Source of the DNA: Bathymodiolus brooksi
Taxonomy: Eukaryota > Mollusca > Bivalvia > Mytilida > Modiolidae
Assembly (NCBI GenBank): GCA_963680875.1
Contig: OY804588.1
Location: 78,950,829-79,014,828, forward strand
DNA: 64,000 bases
Direction: 5' to 3'
Translations under genes and position numbers: made by a program
Notes under the pieces: generated by a model
Told to the model about the DNA's origin: nothing
The model's input: the letters and a program-made list of their open reading frames with translations, nothing else
Database searches by the model: none
Shown here: piece after piece, positions 24,455 to 36,079 of the stretch
Layout: the number at the start of each line of letters is the position of its first letter
How positions within the stretch are numbered: the stretch's first letter is position 1

Positions 24455-25142
24455 TGAGCCTATGTGGTTCACCTTTCATTCTGCTTTGAGGAAACTTAAT
24501 ACAGACAGAACCTTCTATAGGTGCTTCCCACCAAAGTTCGGCTCATTAGGTCAAGCAGTTTCAGAGAAGAAGATTGTTAGAAATCGGCAAATCAGAAACA
24601 AGAATTGTCTGTGGCGACCATGTTTGTCAACGGATCGGGATGAAATGTGCAATCTTTATAGAAGAACTTCCATAGTTGCTTCCTACCAAGTTTCGGTTCA
24701 TTTGGCTAAACAGTTTGAGAGAAGATTTTATAAAATCGGCCAATTAGAAACAAGAATTGTCTGTGGAGACCATGCTTGTTAACGGATCGGGATGAAATGA
24801 GCAATCTTTATAGAAGACCTTCCATGGTTGCTTCATACCAAGTTTCGGTTCATTTGGCTAAGAAGTTTTAGAGGAGAAGATTTTTTTTTAATCTGTCAAT
24901 CAGAAACAAGAATCGTTTGTGGCGACCATGTTTGTTAACGGATCGGGACGAAATTAGTAATCGTTACAGAGGACCTTCCATAGATGTTTCCTACTAAGTG
25001 TCACTTCATTTGGTTGAGGCGTTTCAGAGGAGAAGATTAAAATGTGAATAGTTAATGAACGACAGACGACGAACGAAAGACGACGGACGACGGGAGCCAA
25101 GTGATGGTAAAAGCTCACATTGCCTTTGGCAAGGTGAGCTAA
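24455..25142 (+). repeat. Dispersed mollusc repeat ending in GGTGAGCTAA, with internal ~150-bp repeats
   Basis: Three diverged copies of a ~150-bp segment (landmarks CGGATCGGGAT at about 24,633, 24,784 and 24,940; GTTTCGGTTCATTTGGCTAA) lead into AAGTGATGGTAAAAGCTCAC and a short hairpin ending AAGGTGAGCTAA. This tail is characteristic of a very abundant molluscan non-coding repeat. The open frame through the first two copies (24,462-24,782) is a by-product of the repeat. Confidence 0.75.
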
Positions 25143-25145
25143 CAA

Positions 25146-25350
25146 CAGTCATTGGGTAGATATGTCGCTCCAATCGGACACATTATTCTGATTCCGAGCC
25201 AACCAGTCTTTGCTCTTTCTCCTTAATGCTGCGTTCTTAGCGGAGAAGCAACACATACCAATTTTATATTCTTTTGTTTGACTAGACCGCAGTTCGCATC
25301 CACAATCTATCGCACCCGTGGCGAGCACGCTAACCATTACGCTACCGATG
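25146..25350 (-). mobile_element. tRNA-derived SINE-like repeat
   Basis: On the minus strand the sequence begins with an A-box-like GGTAGCGTAATGGTTAGCGT, followed about 35 bp later by a degenerate B-box (GGATGCGAACTG), then GTCTAGTCAAAC and a body ending with a CGACATATCTACCC-like tail. A second member with the same landmarks is at about 62,290-62,405. No TSD was established. Confidence 0.6.
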
Positions 25351-26366
25351 CGGTTCCCTATTTTTATTTTATTTTTATAATTTTTTTAATCAAAATTTCT
25401 TATTGTTCTTCAATATATTATTTGAAAACAAAAATTAATCCAGCACAATAAGAGTTACTTGATATCTATATAAACAGTGAGAGTTCCTACTTTTGTTCAA
25501 ACACTCTTTGAATATTGCAATAATCCAACTGCGTAGCAAATAAAGAAAAAGAATTATAAGTTCTATACAAAATCATGACCATTCTGTCGAAGGTGACTTG
25601 GCGAATGTCAATTCTGCACAAAACGTTTGTATTTCTTTCTTTTAATGTTATACAAAACATCCACATATAAACTATTTTGACTATGTGCTGTTGTTTTTTT
25701 TTTCACAACTTTTATTCATTGAAGACATTTTTTTTGTTTTTTGTTTTTTGTTTTAATCAATTTGCAAGTCAAACATACCCTTGACAAGTATTATAATGAA
25801 CCTTAAATAAATTACAAAAAGGAAACATCATTGTGATATTGAGCTGTTTTCGCTATTCTTTCATTTTTTTACATAGACAAAACCGGTTCTACTGAAAAAC
25901 ATTTTTTGGGACCCAACCGGAAAGTAGCGGCTGACAGAGCCGGAACGAATGTACGTAAATAAGCATTGTGTTTTTTACTGTAGTAAGTCTAAAACTATTC
26001 ATGGTGGCACGCCAGTGCAAACTATCATGTATATAAGCATTACAAAGGGTTTGTGTACTTTAATTACACATATAGACTACTTTTTATAGCTTTATTTGAT
26101 GATTTCAATCTCATTATTAGCATTTTTCATTGTTTATGTCCATCATTTTATCTATATCTGAGTAATCTATTAAGTTAACCACAGAAACATATAGGTAAAA
26201 ACAAACAAAAATAATCTACCGATAACGACATCTTCTGGATTCAAGATATAATAATACTATATGATCATAATACTTACTTTTTGCCGTCGCCTGTATGTCA
26301 AACATGCCTAATTGACTGGTACCGGAAGATGACAGAACAATTCCGACCGGAGCTCTTTGACGACAG
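25351..26366. other. Intergenic sequence, nothing recognised
   Basis: AT-rich sequence with T-rich simple repeats (TTTTTTGTTTTTTG near 25,735). No exons, promoters or transposon ends could be supported. Confidence 0.5.
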
Positions 26367-27131
26367 TGAATTACGAACTATATTTTTCCTACCTGATTAT
26401 ATGAACAGACAATTACGCACTATAGTTTTCCTACCCGAATATATGACAAGACAATTACGCACTATATTTGTCCTACCCGATTATGTGACAAGACAATTAC
26501 GCACTATATTTTTCCTACCTGATTATATGACAAGTCAATTACGCAATATATTTTTCCTACCTGATTATGTGACAAGACAATTATGAACTATATTTGTCCT
26601 ACCTGATTATATGACAAGTCAATAACGCACTATTGTTTTCCTACCTTATTATGTGACAAGACAATTATGCACTATATTTGTCCTACCTTGCAATGTGACA
26701 AGACAATTACGAACTATAGTTTTCCTACTTGATTATGTGACAAGTCAATTACGTACTATATTTGTCCTACGCGATTATGTGACAAGATAATTTCGAACTA
26801 TATTTGTCCTACCTGATTATTTGACAAGACAATTGCAAATTATATCTTTCCTACCTGATTATAATTGTGTGATAAGACAATTACGCACTATATTTTTCCT
26901 TCTCATTATGTGACAAGACAATTACAAACTATATGTTTCCTACCCAATTATATGAAAAGACAATTGCCAACTCTATTTTTCCTACCCAATTATATGACAA
27001 GAAAACTACGAACTATATTTTTCCCACCTGATTATTTGACAAGACAGTTACGCACTATATTATTCCTACCTGATTATATGACAAGACAGTTACGCGCTAT
27101 GTTTTTCTTTCCCGATTATGTGACATGACAA
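26367..27131. repeat. 42-bp satellite (second family), left part
   Basis: About 18 units of 42 bp (core CTACCTGATTATATGACAAG then ACAATTACGCACTATATTTTTC). It is unrelated to the 18-20 kb minisatellite. It breaks off at 27,131 in GACAA, in mid-unit, at the start of unrelated ACGTTG-rich sequence. The unit resumes in register at 38,601. Open frames here give repeated 14-residue units of the LPDYMTRQLRTIFF type, which I do not regard as genes. Confidence 0.93.
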
Positions 27132-27179
27132 CCCAGCTAGCACACTACGTATTCACAACGTTGCAGTTTGGTTGCTGTT

Positions 27180-27745
27180 TGGTCAGGTCCCCTTCTTACG
27201 TGAAAATTACGTTGCCACAACGTATTTTAGATACGTGATATGCAAGTCGTTGTGACAACGTATTTTTCAACGTTTTTGTTACGTACGGATATGGTCTTGA
27301 TGCTAACGTAAAAGCTCAAGCGTAATTTTTACGTCCTGGTAACGTATTCAGAATACGTTATATGCAAGACGTTGTGACAACGTACTTTTCAACGTTTTTG
27401 TTACGTACGGATATGGTCTTGATGCTAACGTAAAAACTCAAACGTAACTATTACGTCCTGGTAACGTATTCAAAATACGTTATATGCAAGTCGTTGTGAC
27501 ACTGTAGTTTGAACGTTTTTGTTCCGTACGGATATGGTCTTGATGTTAACGTAAAAGCTCAAACGTAATTTTTACGTCCTGGTAACGTATTCAGAATACG
27601 TTATTTGCAAGACGTTGTGACAACGTACTTTCCAACGTTTTTGTTACGTACGGATATGGTCTTGATGTTAACGTAAAAGCTCAAACATAATTTTTACGTC
27701 CTGGTAACGTATTTCAGAATACATTATATGCAAGTCGTTGTCAGA
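27180..27745. repeat. 122-bp subterminal tandem repeat, about 4.5 copies
   Basis: Units of 121-122 bp, marked by CGTACGGATATGGTCTTGAT at about 27,283, 27,405, 27,526 and 27,648. Each contains several ACGT palindromic words (TTGTGACAACGT, GGTAACGTATTC). They lie just inside the left end of the 11.5-kb insertion, as subterminal transposase-binding repeats often do. Confidence 0.85.
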
Positions 27746-28613
27746 CAACATACAGCTCAATCATTAAGGTATTTCCCTGGAAAAGGGAAAGGATCTGTGA
27801 ATTGTTCAAATTGGAAGGTATTCCCTAGACATGACTTTGAATTTGATAGTAGTTGATCTCCTGATTCCAATAATGCATGGTTGATAGGGACTTTTTGCAT
27901 TTAAATTCCAGGTTCATCAGTAAAAAATGTGACAGTTGTGTTGTTATTTAGCTACATTTTTGCGTTAAGATGATACAACTGACTATAGTTGTATATCAAT
28001 AACAATAAATAAATAAATAAAAAAAACATAATAAAAACGCCATGTACGAGGATCGAATCGGTGGCCTCTTGATCGTTAATCGTTCTTCTTTCTACTGAAC
28101 TTAGTAGAACGTGATGAAGAAGGCAATATTTACAAATGTATCACCAAGATTTAATTACTTGCAATAAAATTACCATATCCAAAAATTAGAAGTACTTTTC
28201 CTCATAAATATTCGTCATATATTTGAATTAGATTTTGATCACTGCAGTTTCAAGCTGGGTGGATCGTTTATCAGATTTGTCAAATAATAGCATACAATGC
28301 GGAAATTCAGTGTGCCCGTCAACGATTCGATAATAAAAAGTTATTGCTATTTCCGGAGTTTGAATTTGAGACCTACCAAAATTCAAATAATTTTGGTGAC
28401 TTGTGACAATTTTAGCAATTTCTTTGATGTCCCGAACATACAACAACCTCGAGTTTAGAAGCTAGAAATATAAGGTTAGTCGATAGAATTATACATCTAT
28501 GAATGAGCAATCCAAATTGATTTAAGAAAATACTGTGACGCCAATTTCATTGTTAAATTTTGTGTCCAACTCCCTCAGTCATTGGCCTCAATTTCATGTA
28601 CTACAGACATTTT
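27746..28613. other. Insertion interior, nothing recognised
   Basis: Non-repetitive AT-rich sequence between the subterminal repeats and the next nested element. A 72-codon minus-strand open frame at 28,228-28,446 has no recognisable features and no supporting splice sites. Confidence 0.4.
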
Positions 28614-29175
28614 TTAGCTCACCTGATCCAAAGGGGCCATGTGAACTATGGATCTCCTGTACTTGGCGATCACAATACTGGTATACTAGTATTGTGCACA
28701 ATACTGGTATAAAAACATATTCCAGTATTGTATTCTAGTATTGTTCCAGTATTGTTAAATTAGTTATTTTTTGGGAGTATTGTATATATTAACAATACTA
28801 GAACAATACTAGAATACGATATTGGAATAAATTGATAACAATGTGTCAAGTTGTCAATGTGTATTGTAGGACAGGAAATGGCAACATGAATTGACACTTT
28901 TTCAAAAGCAAAAAAAAACACAAAAAAACATTATCTTATTTTTTATTGATTTAAGCACTATTCACTATTTCATTACAGTGTTCCAGCTAGGATTTCAAAA
29001 GGGCAGGGTGCTGGTCCTGAAAAAGGGCTCTTTAGTGCGCTGTTGGATTTTCAAAAAAGGCATTTTTTAGGGACACTGTAAAATCAAATAAAGTATACAA
29101 TGAAATATTGACTTTTATTATTTATACATTTAGCAAATAGGTCAGTTTATTCAACAAATCAACCTAGATATAATT

Positions 29176-29538
29176 CTATCTTTCTGTCATTAACTCTAAA
29201 AAAAACTTGGCAACTACTGTATCTGACACATGCTCATAACATTGTTTGTTGCAATTTAGTTTGACATGTAAAATATTGTTCATTGTGACCTGTTTCATGC
29301 GATTTATGTGATCACACTTTACCAATTTGACCTGTGAAAATACCCTTTCTACTTCTGCTGTACTCAGAGGTAACACAGCAGCTGTACTCATTAAGTGTAT
29401 GCTATTATTGGGGTACAGTGCTGATAAACCAAGCTTTTCATTTAATAAAAGCTTAAGGCATGTCATGATGCTCTTTTCATGACATTCCTCTATTTCTATC
29501 ACTTGTTTAAGTTTCAGATGAATTTGAAAGTTCAACAT
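29176..29538 (-). pseudogene. hAT transposase C-terminal (dimerisation) fragment
   Basis: A 120-codon minus-strand frame with the hAT C-terminal dimerisation signature: LYPNNS.., then LPLSTAEVERVFSQVKLVK and a downstream hydrophobic NNILHVKL segment. The Ser-Thr-Ala-Glu-x-Glu-Arg-x-Phe-Ser core is intact. The RNase H-like catalytic domain and BED finger are not found nearby, so it is a fragment, lying inside the Merlin element in antisense. It may be a nested hAT remnant or the last exon of a domesticated ZNF862/KIAA1586-like copy. Confidence 0.8.
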
Positions 29539-30660
29539 TTTAAAATTGGATTAAATAATTTTTTTTATCAAAATACAAGGATGTTACGGGAGGACAGACG
29601 GACGAACGGAAGGTAGCGTTACTACATGTATATCCCTTCGCAACTTCGTTGGCGATGGGATAAAAACTACCCCCCCCCCCCCCCCCCACAAAATAAAAAC
29701 CTCTACAAACTATCAGTTGTAAAAGGCAACCCCTTACAACAATTACAGCAGCATCAATTATGGCAATAGACGATGTAAGTGGTTTTTTTTCTTCTTCAAA
29801 TTTACAATAAAAACAATGATGCCTGTGATATGGCAGTTAAAGGCACTCACTAAAAACTATAAATATCATACTTCTACACAACATTTATACTTATATAACA
29901 AGTGCCATTCTATAAAGAATTATGAGAGACTATATAAATTTCAATAAATTAAAACTTTAAATCACGTCTATAAAACATTTCAGTTCTGTAAAAACTTAAC
30001 TATCAATCAAGAATATAAAAAACTATTTCTTCTACCTTAAATATTAAAAAGAAACCATCATAAAGAAAGATAATTAAAAAGTTGGCATGCGGTGAAATAT
30101 TTCTCCCAATTACGAATTATACCTCAAAAAACGGCATTGTCATAATTTGGTCTTAATTTATGGTACAAGGATGTGCTTTACAAAGTTTTGACCTTTTTAT
30201 CTAAGACATCAGCATATCTGGCATGCATTCAGGATATATACAATGAAAGATGAACACAGGATTTACACAGACATCGTGTTCTTTGTATTTGATCTCGATC
30301 TACTTTATTAGGTTTAAATAAAATACCTTGTCTTTTGTATGAACAATTATTTATATACACGACTATATGGTTTAAAAGGAATATATTACTTGGCTCTATT
30401 TTAAGCTTGTCTTATTATTTGCTATGTTAATTTGTCAAGTACGCACATGTGTTTACCAAGAAGCTAATTATATTGATTGATCAATTAAAAAGTAATATTT
30501 TTTTCTATTAGAATTACCATGCAGAGTCAGTGTGTTTTAAATCGGTCCTCCAATCAGGATGCTCATTATTCTTGTCCAAGATAAAAATACATCGCTAAAG
30601 TAAATTTACCTGTGGTTTCAGAGTAGAAGATTTTTAGAAATCTAACATAAAATTTCCCCA
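29539..30660. other. Interior of the Merlin element, nothing recognised
   Basis: AT-rich filler with a 17-base C run near 29,671-29,687. No frames with recognisable motifs are seen. Its presence makes this Merlin copy longer than is usual for the family. Confidence 0.4.
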
Positions 30661-31003
30661 CTTCAACTCGTAAATTTACATAGAAATCGGAGATATTTTG
30701 TCATAAAACTTCACACATGGTTTTGTCTATCATATTTCTTGAAGACAAACATAAAATTTTATTGCATTTATTCATATTGTATGAGTATCAACAGTTTTTT
30801 CAACACCGTATCTGTTTCTCGATACAGCCACAACTTCAACTCGTAAATTTACATAGAAATCGGAGATATTTCGTCATAAAACTTCACACATGGTTTTGTC
30901 TATCATATTTCTTGAAGACAAACATAACATTTTATAGCATTTATCAATATTTTATGAATATCAACAGTTTTTTCAACACCGTATCTGTTTCTCGATACAG
31001 CCG
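30661..31003. repeat. ~172-bp tandem duplication
   Basis: The segment from CTTCAACTCGTAAATTTACA to GTTTCTCGATACAGCC occurs twice head to tail (about 30,661-30,831 and 30,832-31,003) with only a few differences, indicating a recent local duplication. The frame 30,717-31,034 spans it and is not a gene. Confidence 0.85.
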
Positions 31004-31208
31004 CCCGATTACAGTGACCCGTGACCCAGATTAGCAGATCTCAGCAGTTTTTTCTGAATAAGGTTGTTTAATTAATTTGCTAATATAATGATTATATAAG
31101 TATTGGGATAACATATTTGCAAGTTTTCAATAATAATGTTAATTATTCAAATGTTCATACACAGCTGTTGTTATCAGGCAAATTCTCAAATCTTCAATGG
31201 TTTTGTTT

Positions 31209-31508
31209 TTAAAAAACGGTATGTTGGCGTAGGACATCCACAGTTTCTTGAGAATTGCTGATATTTTGCTGTAGTTGTTGTTTGGTCATTCTCATAATAT
31301 TGTGTAAAGAATTTTTGATTGAGATAGCCGTCTCTATATTTGGATCATCAGCGATGTCATCCTCATTGTTGTCTTGTGTATTTGCAAGTAATCTCTTCCG
31401 ATACTGGTACTCTGTTTCGTCATCTTGCCGTTTCCGTTTTACAGCATGTCCAGTAGGTTGCTGTGATGGCACTTGGAAGGCTTGAAAATGGTAACCAGAC
31501 CGACACAT
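31209..31508 (-). CDS. Short basic/acidic reading frame antisense to the Merlin transposase (unassigned)
   Basis: A 99-codon minus-strand frame overlapping the transposase start by about 45 bp. The C-terminal ~80 residues have protein-like composition: a basic stretch (AVKRKRQDDETEYQYRKRLL), an acidic Asn/Asp segment and a Gln-rich possible coiled coil (MTKQQLQQNISNSQETVDVL). An AG at about 31,471 (CATCACAG on the minus strand) could be an acceptor. I do not recognise the family. It may be a captured exon or a second product of the element; chance is possible. Confidence 0.3.
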   Translation of the reverse strand: MCRSGYHFQAFQVPSQQPTGHAVKRKRQDDETEYQYRKRLLANTQDNNEDDIADDPNIETAISIKNSLHNIMRMTKQQLQQNISNSQETVDVLRQHTVF

Positions 31509-32280
31509 CCGCTAAAGATGGTTTTGGATGGCGCTGTGCCAACCAAAGATGTCCGAAACGCCGTACATACCTTACCATTCGTGCTGGATCATTTTTCGAA
31601 AGGTCTCGCATCACCTTAGATAAATGGTTATACGTCACATACCTATGGAGTCAAGGAACAAAAGTTAATTCCGTAGAAAGACAAGTACAGATTGACGAGA
31701 AGACCGTAATACAGATGTTTCAATACTTGAGAGATGTCTGCTCCACTAAACTACTATCAACTCCAGTTGAATTAGGTGGACCAGGTGTGATTGTCCAAAT
31801 TGATGAAAGTCTTTTTAATCACAAATCAAAATACAACAGAGGGCGACGGGCCAGCAAAGAGCAGTGGGTTTTCGGTTTAGCAGATACATCCAGCAAGCCT
31901 GCCATTACTACATGGAAACTGTTGACAAAAGAGATGCCGCAACTCTTTTACCTATTATACAACGTGTTGTAAAACCAGGGACAATCATCCATTCAGATCA
32001 GTGGAAAGCTTACCATAACATCAGCTCACGACTGCAGCTTAGCCATGGCACAGTTAATCATTCGCTCAACTTCGTGGACCCTGCAACTGGCATACATACT
32101 CAAGCAATCGAGTCGTACTGGGCTAAAGCCAAACAGAAGTTTAAAGAGATGAAAGATGTGTCATCACATCTACTACCCAGTTACCTAGATGAAAGAATGT
32201 GGAGAGATAGATGGGGTACCACAGGTGACAATGCATTTACAAACATTCTCATACATATTTCAGAACAATATCCTGTGTAA
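31485..32280 (+). pseudogene. Merlin transposase (ISXO2-like DDE domain), frameshifted
   Basis: The first part has the Cys-containing segment WRCANQRCPKRRTYLTIRAG then SFFERSRITLDKWLYV, followed by a helix-turn-helix-like stretch. The DDE catalytic residues are all present: Asp in VIVQIDESLF, Asp in IIHSDQWKAY and Glu in QAIESYWAKAKQKF. The reading frame shifts by one base near 31,913 (between KPAIT and YMETVDKRDAATLL), and the part N-terminal to the Cys segment is not in frame upstream. It ends at a natural stop at 32,280. It cuts and pastes Merlin elements when intact; this copy is probably dead unless the shift is an assembly error. Confidence 0.85.
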
Positions 32281-33423
32281 AAGTGATATTTATTATGGAC
32301 ATGATATATAGACTCTTTATAATTCTAGTGCTAGTACATTATATTGTGAATGTGATGTTATTATTCATAAATCATGTTGTTCATCAAAGATTATTAAAAA
32401 TTTGATGCCATCTACAAAAATGTATGATCATCTATAAAATAAATAAAATGTAAATTATGACATGTTGTTTTATCAATTATTATATATCCTGGTATTGCAT
32501 ATTTTTATTTACGAACAGTATTGTTAACAATACTGGAATATGATTTTATACCAGTATTGTATTTTTTTTGTAAAAAAATTACAATACTGGAATAATTTTT
32601 TATACCAGTATTGTCAACAATACTGGTATACCAGTATTGTGATCGCCGAGTACAGGAGATCCGAACTATTGCCATCACTTGGTGTCCGTCGTCGTACCTC
32701 GTAAACTTTTTCAAAGATCTTCTCCTCTGAAACTACTAGACCAATTGGAACCAAACTTGGTCTGAATCATTGACATTTATGTTTTTTACAGCAATGTTGA
32801 TAACTTACATTAAAGGGGGAACCCCTGCCCAAATTGTTTTGGAGAGGGGGTCTGCAATGACGAGGGCTACATTTGTTATTTTTTGACCGAAGACGAAGTT
32901 GGCAAGTTTTATTGACTGATGTTATTATGGTGTCAAACCACTAATTAATTTCTTTAAGGTTTTCTACTAAATTTGTGTTTTTTCGAGCCTACCTGGTCAT
33001 TTTATCTTAAGTTTAACCTTTCCAAGACCATATATTTTCTGAAACGTACATGATTCCTGTACGTTCTGTCAAAATATCAGGGCATGTTTAAAATCTTGCA
33101 GTGAAATGCCATGCTACGGAAAACATGTACACCTACTCTAAAAATAGCTCGGTCATCCCCAAGAAATTCAGTATTTATAGGTCATGCATCAAATCCTCCA
33201 TAGAGGTATTAAAATACAACTAAATCCATCAAATTTGGGCTCAAAATAATCCCTATTTATTTAACTTCAATTATCAATTTTAATTACTCCATTCCATTCA
33301 GTAGTTTTCACAATACTACAAAGTGAAAGGAACCTTTTTCTTGAAAAGGGACTACTTTCGTATATGTTCCAAGCTCTGATTGGTGAATTAGTGGTTTGAA
33401 ACCTAAAATCCAGGTGAGCTATA

Positions 33424-35789
33424 CAGGTTCCTGGGAGCCTCTAGTTACATAGACTCTTAAGATCAGATAAAGGTTAGATGCATCCGATTTTTATTTTGTC
33501 CACGAACCTTGAACATTTAATTTTTATTTCATTTATTAATTCAGCTTGATTTAAGCGAAAGGTATCATTTTCAAGTTCAGAAAATAATGTAAATCATATG
33601 AAAATTGCAGACTTCCTCATGATGTCCCCATCTTAGATATGCAATTTTTCAAATGGCACCTCATTTCTGGATATACTTAGGAGGCAGCCCTGGGGCAGTA
33701 GCCTCTTTTTTTTATTGCTAAGACAGTATGATGATATATATAAAAGAACTTAAATTTCTTCATTATAATTTCAGAGCTGGTTCATTTCTGTAAAAGTGGT
33801 AAGCAAGTACAATTGGATTTGAGGTTATACAAATGTAGCTGTTATACATGTAGGCACATAACTGACCCTGTGACTTTTCAACATACATGTAGCAAACCAG
33901 TCGAAATAATTCCTGCCCCAATGGCAATGTAAATATTGGAAGCCACAGATGTCACCTGCTTCATGTCCTGTAATATCAGACCGATCAACACATAGCTATA
34001 GCTAGACAACAGCAAATTTCACCATCATCTAATTAGAGGTAATCAATTTCATGTTCTTCTAGCTACATGTATTGGCCAGACAAGTCAACAACATTATATT
34101 TTACTATCAACTAATCTAGTCCTGAGACAATTTTATAGGGATTAAACTCTATCAGATCACGAAAGCTACGATGATACAACAACATTATATTTTACTATCA
34201 ACTAATCTAGTCCTGAGACAATTTTATAGGGATTAAACTCTATCAGATCACGAAAGCTACCATGATGAACCAGAAATTAGACTTCATGCACAAAGGACAT
34301 ATAGATATATATAAAACTAATGAAAGTAAGTTAATGATACATGTATACATAATACACTTATACCAATAGAGCTCCTCCCATATTTACAGTGTGTGGCTAT
34401 TACAGAAACAAAGGGTTCTTTAGATGAACTTGTTACATTTAATTACATTTACATTGTATATACAATCTACTTCAAATACAGAACATTTCTTAAGAAGAGA
34501 TTTATGTTAGATATCATGAGTTACAGTTGACTATAAAATCAAAATAAACAAAGTTTAAAAAGGTCAACCTATCTGATAGAGATCCCACCCCAAAGACAAA
34601 TTAACTGTACCTGTAATGAAATTTTGAGAAATCAATTAATAAGGAATATAGTTATGTAAAAAAAAATGCACAAAAAATGCCTAAAATTCCCAAGAGTAAA
34701 TAATTATAATATGATCCTTTGTACGAGCTTTGTAACTTGGACTTAATTTTTTGGTTCATTTCTTCTTTTCTTTTTAAAGTTTTCTATATTAAGTGTAGAA
34801 ATAATAAAAGTATAATAAATGAAGATAATATTGGTCAGTAGAGAAGTACTGGGCATGGGTAATGCTATTTAATTAGATCACACCACCGATTGATCGATAT
34901 AAATCTCCTCCCCACTGATTGCTTATATGTGCTTTTGTAATTTTCGTAATTTCTCATTAATGAAATTAGATCATGAAAAACATTTTACGGGATATGTTTA
35001 TATCAACAACAAATATCAAAAACTGCAAGATAAGTGCTGTCTTAAATCCATTTTTAATCTAGAGATATAAGTTTCTTGCATATTAAGTGTAAGTTCCTCT
35101 CCGAGTCTAATGTTTTACATACTGTAAATGCTTCTTCTAAAATTAAGTTTTAATTTTGATAATATATTAGTTTTGCAATAGATCTAAATGTTTGAACTGC
35201 ACTTATTTGTACTATATCTCTTCTAATTCTCCTCTGTTCCCATGGTGTTTTTTTTTTATACATAAATGGATATTTTCTAGATTTATCCTGTCAATAAAAT
35301 TTAACGTATATGTTTGGTCACTGTTTTTGGATTTCTTTCTTTAGCTCTGTAATATATATCCATGCAATATATTTCTGAGTTATAATCAATTAATTATAGA
35401 TTTTACAATGTGTCTTCACTTACAGTCGCAAATATCTGTTTACCTACATGTAGCTAATTTCAAGCTTCTGATCATGATCAAAATCGTTACTAAAAATACT
35501 TTCACCCCTAAGTTGTTCGACTTAGCTGAAAATATTAATATCATATTATTTTTTTCAGAACAATCCACCAATGAAGGGAGCTTTCCAGATGCTTGATGGA
35601 GAAAAAAATACTTTATAGTTGAAGGAAACCTTTCATTGTTCATTTCACTTTGTTGTTTTTTATATCTTGCATTTTTTTGCTGACCAAATGTTAGAATTTG
35701 TATGTGGGGTTTTTTTGTATGCAAGTTTTGTGATTTATATCAGTATCAGTATGGTTGAGATAATGTGGGTTAGAGTTAATTATAAGGTT
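33424..35789. other. Insertion interior, mostly unrecognised
   Basis: AT-rich DNA without supportable exons. It contains one recent ~90-bp tandem duplication (34,088-34,263), described separately. Short open frames near 35.4-35.7 kb have no motifs. Confidence 0.4.
34088..34263. repeat. ~90-bp tandem duplication
   Basis: CAACAACATTATATTTTACT through CAGATCACGAAAGCTAC occurs twice head to tail with one or two differences and a short CATGAT-type spacer. Confidence 0.9.
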
Positions 35790-35875
35790 ATGAGTGTTTA
35801 ACACCACTTTCATCAATATTTCAGTTATATCGTGTTGGTCAGTTTATAATGGTAGAGGAAACTGGAGTACCCAGG
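35790..35875 (-). mobile_element. SINE fragment (3' part)
   Basis: GTTTAACACCACTTTCATCA, ATATTTCAGTTATATCG and GGAAACTGGAGTACCC match the 3' half of the SINE seen complete at 56,077-56,325; the tRNA-like head is missing. Confidence 0.75.
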
Positions 35876-36079
35876 ATAGTATTATATAATATAATGTTGA
35901 ATGAAAATCATGATTTGTATGCCAGTATATAAATTGAAATTTAACATTTAAAGTTACTTTACAAAACTTAGTATTTGATTTTTTTTAGATATGATTGTGT
36001 GTATTTATATGAGTTTCATGTTTTTCTTATTGGATTTATCTTGTTAAATGCATATTTAATAGATAGAGTTAGGGCTATG

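Larger units (their letters stand above)
28650..32662 (+). mobile_element. Merlin DNA transposon, 4,013 bp, with long inverted ends
   Basis: The left end is GGATCTCCTGTACTTGGCGA; the right end read inwards is GGATCTCCTGTACTCGGCGA. The inverted similarity continues for more than 80 bp through CAATACTGGTAT-type subrepeats. GAACTAT flanks both ends (28,643-28,649 and 32,663-32,669) as a 7-bp duplication; Merlin elements usually duplicate 8 bp. It encodes an ISXO2-like/IS1595-type DDE transposase on the plus strand and carries a hAT remnant. The insertion interrupts a TTAGCTCACC-ended repeat. Confidence 0.85.
28614..33423 (-). mobile_element. Dispersed TTAGCTCACC...GGTGAGCTA repeat, split by a Merlin element
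   Basis: It starts TTAGCTCACCTGATCC and ends CCAGGTGAGCTAT, short inverted ends typical of an abundant molluscan repeat. Removing the 4,013-bp Merlin insertion leaves about 800 bp. Recognisable internal landmarks are GCCATCACTTGGTGTCCGTC and ATCTTCTCCTCTGAAACTAC (about 32,670-32,735). It belongs to the same family as the truncated copy at 24,455-25,142, in the opposite orientation. Confidence 0.65.

Noticed and set aside
26281..27128. Repeated LPDYMTRQLRTIFF-type protein
   Set aside because: It is the translation of a 42-bp satellite, with stops in several units and the same unit in a separate array; no gene structure.
29671..29687. Poly-C tract as a structural signal
   Set aside because: A single homopolymer of 17 bases is a common slippage product and may be an assembly artefact.
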